Source: an uncultured Dokdonia sp. (GTDB taxonomy: Bacteria; Bacteroidota; Bacteroidia; Flavobacteriales; Flavobacteriaceae). Taken from it: a stretch of DNA of 64,000 nt. Each line of letters starts with the position of its first letter. Position 1 is the first letter of the stretch. The notes under the pieces were generated by a model that was not told the origin of the DNA, did not search any database, and was given only the letters and a program-made list of their open reading frames with translations. The position numbers and the translations under genes were made by a program. This document shows, in pieces, positions 62,005 to 64,000 of this stretch. The stretch is from positions 248,001-312,000 of the forward strand of contig NZ_CANLNH010000005.1 of NCBI RefSeq assembly GCF_947492535.1, read 5' to 3'.

Positions 62005-62040
62005 AAAAAGCCTAAAATCATATTGATTTTAGGCTTTTAA
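62005..62040. terminator. Terminator after tRNA-Pro region
   Basis: Stem AAAAGCCTAAAATCA / TGATTTTAGGCTTTT, near-perfect, serving both the tRNA and the convergent gene. Confidence 0.85.
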
Positions 62041-62062
62041 CTTTTTTAGTAGGTTGTCTATT

Positions 62063-62509
62063 TTATTCTACTCTCGTATAACTTTCTCCATGAAAACGTT
62101 TGCCATCATCATCCAATTGAATTTGCTGATACGCTTTCTTTTCCATAATCAATTCAAATCGGAATACTTGTGTGGTATCTACCACTTTCATCATCGGACC
62201 CGATGCATATTCTAAACGTTCTTCGAGCATTCCATTTTTTATAGTATAGGTTCCATATCCAAACCACTCATTAGTATCTGAAGGATCATTGCGTGTCCAC
62301 ATCACTTTTCCTTTACTATACATTTTGATTTGTCTGTATCCATTTTCATTTTCCATGATTTCAGATACATTACCATCTTCATACATTTGTTGGTTTTGGA
62401 GTTCCCAAACTCCTTCTAAAGAGATTTTTTCATCTATTGTAATTCTTCCATCACCCGAGACGAGTGTAGCAACCATCAAGTAACAACTAAACATTAATAA
62501 GGCTTTCAT
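62063..62509 (-). CDS. Small secreted lipocalin-like protein
   Basis: A 148-residue protein with a signal peptide (about residues 1-18). LEGVWELQNQQMYEDGN and YGTYTIKNGMLEERLEYASG resemble the repeats in the protein at 44606, so it is a one-domain member of the same secreted family. Function is unknown. A terminator lies immediately downstream. Confidence 0.72.
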   Translation of the reverse strand: MKALLMFSCYLMVATLVSGDGRITIDEKISLEGVWELQNQQMYEDGNVSEIMENENGYRQIKMYSKGKVMWTRNDPSDTNEWFGYGTYTIKNGMLEERLEYASGPMMKVVDTTQVFRFELIMEKKAYQQIQLDDDGKRFHGESYTRVE

Positions 62510-62670
62510 AATTTTGGCGTTTTAGTGTGAGATCGGTTTTAACCCCTATTCTATAAGCAGAACTATTGGTATAGCACTACTATACAATTAGGGTTGCATC
62601 GAAAATAAGTACTATAAGTTACAAAAAATCAACGAGAATCCCTTAGTAATGAAGCGTTAAAAGGTCTTGT

Positions 62671-63096
62671 TTAGTAATACGTTGCTGTATCTGTAGTTGC
62701 TTTTTCTTTGGCAATGAGAATACGTTTTATAAACTGATGCACTCTCTTTTCTGTAGCTTCTATCTTGATACAATAAGTATCTCTATAAATGCTATACTCT
62801 TGAGAATCGCCTTTATAGATAGTAAGTTTCCAATACGGAATCACAAGTGCATACGACTCTAATAAAGATCGAAATCCAATAATAATACCATTAGGCCGTA
62901 ACTCAATATTACACTTATTACGGTATTTGTCTAAGGCGAGTATGTTTTGAATTTCGAGACTAGATGAAGTGATAATAAGATGTCCTATCCCAATACCTCC
63001 AGATTTTATACGTTCAAAGAATGAAAATGGAAGACCTACTTCGGTGTCTATTTTCTTTTTAATCTCAGGATTATTATACGATACATTAACAAGCAT
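62671..63096 (-). CDS. Hypothetical protein
   Basis: A 141-residue protein, probably cytoplasmic, with a strand-rich C-terminal half (VIPYWKLTIYKGDSQEYSIY, DTYCIKIEATEKR) that resembles a PH-like or small beta-sandwich fold, but no motif is certain. It lies 37 bp downstream of the flavoprotein gene and may be co-transcribed with it. Confidence 0.55.
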   Translation of the reverse strand: MLVNVSYNNPEIKKKIDTEVGLPFSFFERIKSGGIGIGHLIITSSSLEIQNILALDKYRNKCNIELRPNGIIIGFRSLLESYALVIPYWKLTIYKGDSQEYSIYRDTYCIKIEATEKRVHQFIKRILIAKEKATTDTATYY

Positions 63097-63133
63097 TTTC
63101 TTTTTCTTATAAAGATATGAAATGCTTATAGTT

Positions 63134-64000
63134 CTATAAAGAATGATGTCTTCTTTTCCAGAAAGGATAATTTTTCCAACGCATTTCAGCGCTATAAAAT
63201 GTGTTTTTATGATATAGGTATTGCTCCCAAATGGATTCCATTTGTTTGGTATACATTTTTTGAAATTGTTTATCTATGTCTGTATCTGGATGATTTACAA
63301 TGTTTGACATGACTAGCAGTTCTTTTAATTGCATTGCATTGGCCATGGCATTAAACATGCCTTGTGAAGACAACGGGTCAAAACTAATGGCTGCATCACC
63401 TATGGCTACCCATTGTTTGCCAGTTATTTGTTCTAGTCGTGTTGAATTTGCGGCTACCACTCCGTGAAAAGTAATATTTGTTTTGTTTTTCCCTAAAATA
63501 TAAGTGATCTGTAGATTTCCTTTTGAAAATTCAAGAAAAGAATCAAGGTCTTTAAACGTCGCTTTATCGATCAAGTCTGAATCTGTTTGAAAAGCAATAA
63601 CACGCTTGTTATTTGGTATAACGGCACTATACCACCACCCATTTTCAGTAGCAGTAATCGTACTCATAGTGTTTACCTCAGTATCAGGAAGTGTCACCCA
63701 ACAGGCTATTAACTTATCTATATGGATACGTTGTATACCTTGGCTTCTTGCAAAATGTGATTGTCGTCCTGTAGCATCGATGATAAATTTGGCTTGTATG
63801 TGTTGTTCTTCAAGTTTTTCAGAGGTAGCAATCACATGCCAAGTGGTATCGTTTAGAGAACTGCTTTTAAGCTTCGCAGGCCAGATACAGTGTACACCTC
63901 TTTCAACTGCTGATTTCCTTAGAAACGTTTCAAACCCTTTTCTATCGAGGCTTTTACTTAATCCATCAGGATTACGTAGATGATCTACAATGTGTACTTG
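63134..64000 (-). CDS. FAD-dependent oxidoreductase (halogenase/LodB-like), N-terminus outside window
   Basis: The frame is open to the window edge, so the gene starts beyond 64000; about 288 C-terminal residues are visible. SLDRKGFETFLRKSAVERGV, FIIDATGRQSHFAR and the FAD-binding block AIGDAAISFDPLSSQGMFNA are those of group-A flavoproteins such as flavin halogenases and LodB-like maturation oxidases. The ATG/GTG near 63835 is not the true start. The substrate cannot be told from this part. The small gene at 62671 follows it by 37 bp. Confidence 0.8.
   Translation of the reverse strand, partial: QVHIVDHLRNPDGLSKSLDRKGFETFLRKSAVERGVHCIWPAKLKSSSLNDTTWHVIATSEKLEEQHIQAKFIIDATGRQSHFARSQGIQRIHIDKLIACWVTLPDTEVNTMSTITATENGWWYSAVIPNNKRVIAFQTDSDLIDKATFKDLDSFLEFSKGNLQITYILGKNKTNITFHGVVAANSTRLEQITGKQWVAIGDAAISFDPLSSQGMFNAMANAMQLKELLVMSNIVNHPDTDIDKQFQKMYTKQMESIWEQYLYHKNTFYSAEMRWKNYPFWKRRHHSL

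Noticed and set aside
1-64000. CRISPR array or phage
   Set aside because: No regularly spaced 25-40 bp repeats with unique spacers were found, and no capsid, terminase or lysis genes; the only recombinase is a housekeeping XerD.

Overview
The window is AT-rich and comes from a member of the Flavobacteriaceae (phylum Bacteroidota), probably marine. Support comes from a type IX secretion gene (porQ) beside cmk, many small secreted beta-barrel, lipocalin-like and GIN-domain proteins, Bacteroidota-type promoters (TAnnTTTG), A-rich leaders instead of Shine-Dalgarno sites, and a palindrome, GCTTTCGCGAAAGC, scattered about once every 4-5 kb. The species cannot be named from sequence alone.

Layout. 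0-6 kb: a von Willebrand factor A (vWA) neighbourhood with a YfbK-like vWA protein cut by the window start, a degenerate vWA paralogue, an M24 peptidase and an unusual vWA / carboxypeptidase-regulatory / TonB-plug / helical-repeat fusion. 6-11 kb: xerD, three outer-membrane beta-barrel genes (two almost identical), aroQ and a Dph6-like ATPase; decayed pieces of aroQ and xerD between the barrel genes record an old tandem duplication. 11-14 kb: a GH3 glycosidase divergent from a NUDIX-type regulator with twin operator-like palindromes between them. 14-17 kb: lpdA and two msrB genes. 17-25 kb: glycogen genes glgA-glgC-glgB, a GH31 glucosidase and an M48 lipoprotein. 25-31.5 kb: an UMF1-type transporter, two duplicated lipoproteins, and a sigma / anti-sigma / DUF4097 / GIN-domain operon. 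32-36.3 kb: lon, porQ, cmk. 36.4-41.6 kb: a TetR-ABC-HlyD-TolC export operon whose ABC ATPase has lost most catalytic motifs. 42-49 kb: hydrolase, YebC, pterin dehydratase and a PLP enzyme, with two short Cys-containing peptide genes (one with a clear double-glycine leader) and two MITE-like elements.

49-51 kb holds a CBM-DoxX gene split by one in-frame stop, then a microsatellite and an HNH-nuclease relic. 51.3-55.5 kb is an array of three unrelated minus-strand genes, each ending inside the same conserved repeat end (GTTGTAG..CGTA..TTTA) and separated by inverted repeats, resembling mobile gene cassettes. 55.5-61.1 kb has esterases, a nucleotide-sugar reductase-like protein and gcvT among repetitive spacers. 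At 61.2-62.0 kb a tRNA-Pro gene is preceded by a 317-bp tandem repeat in which identical GIY-YIG nuclease genes sit between broken tRNA-Pro copies and end inside the tRNA 5' end. The window closes with two small proteins and the C-terminal part of a flavin-dependent oxidoreductase.

The strongest candidates for undescribed biology are the cassette-like array, the GIY-YIG/tRNA-Pro unit, the genome-wide palindrome (also found inside coding sequence, including signal peptides), the vWA-plug fusion, and the NUDIX regulator with its twin operators.
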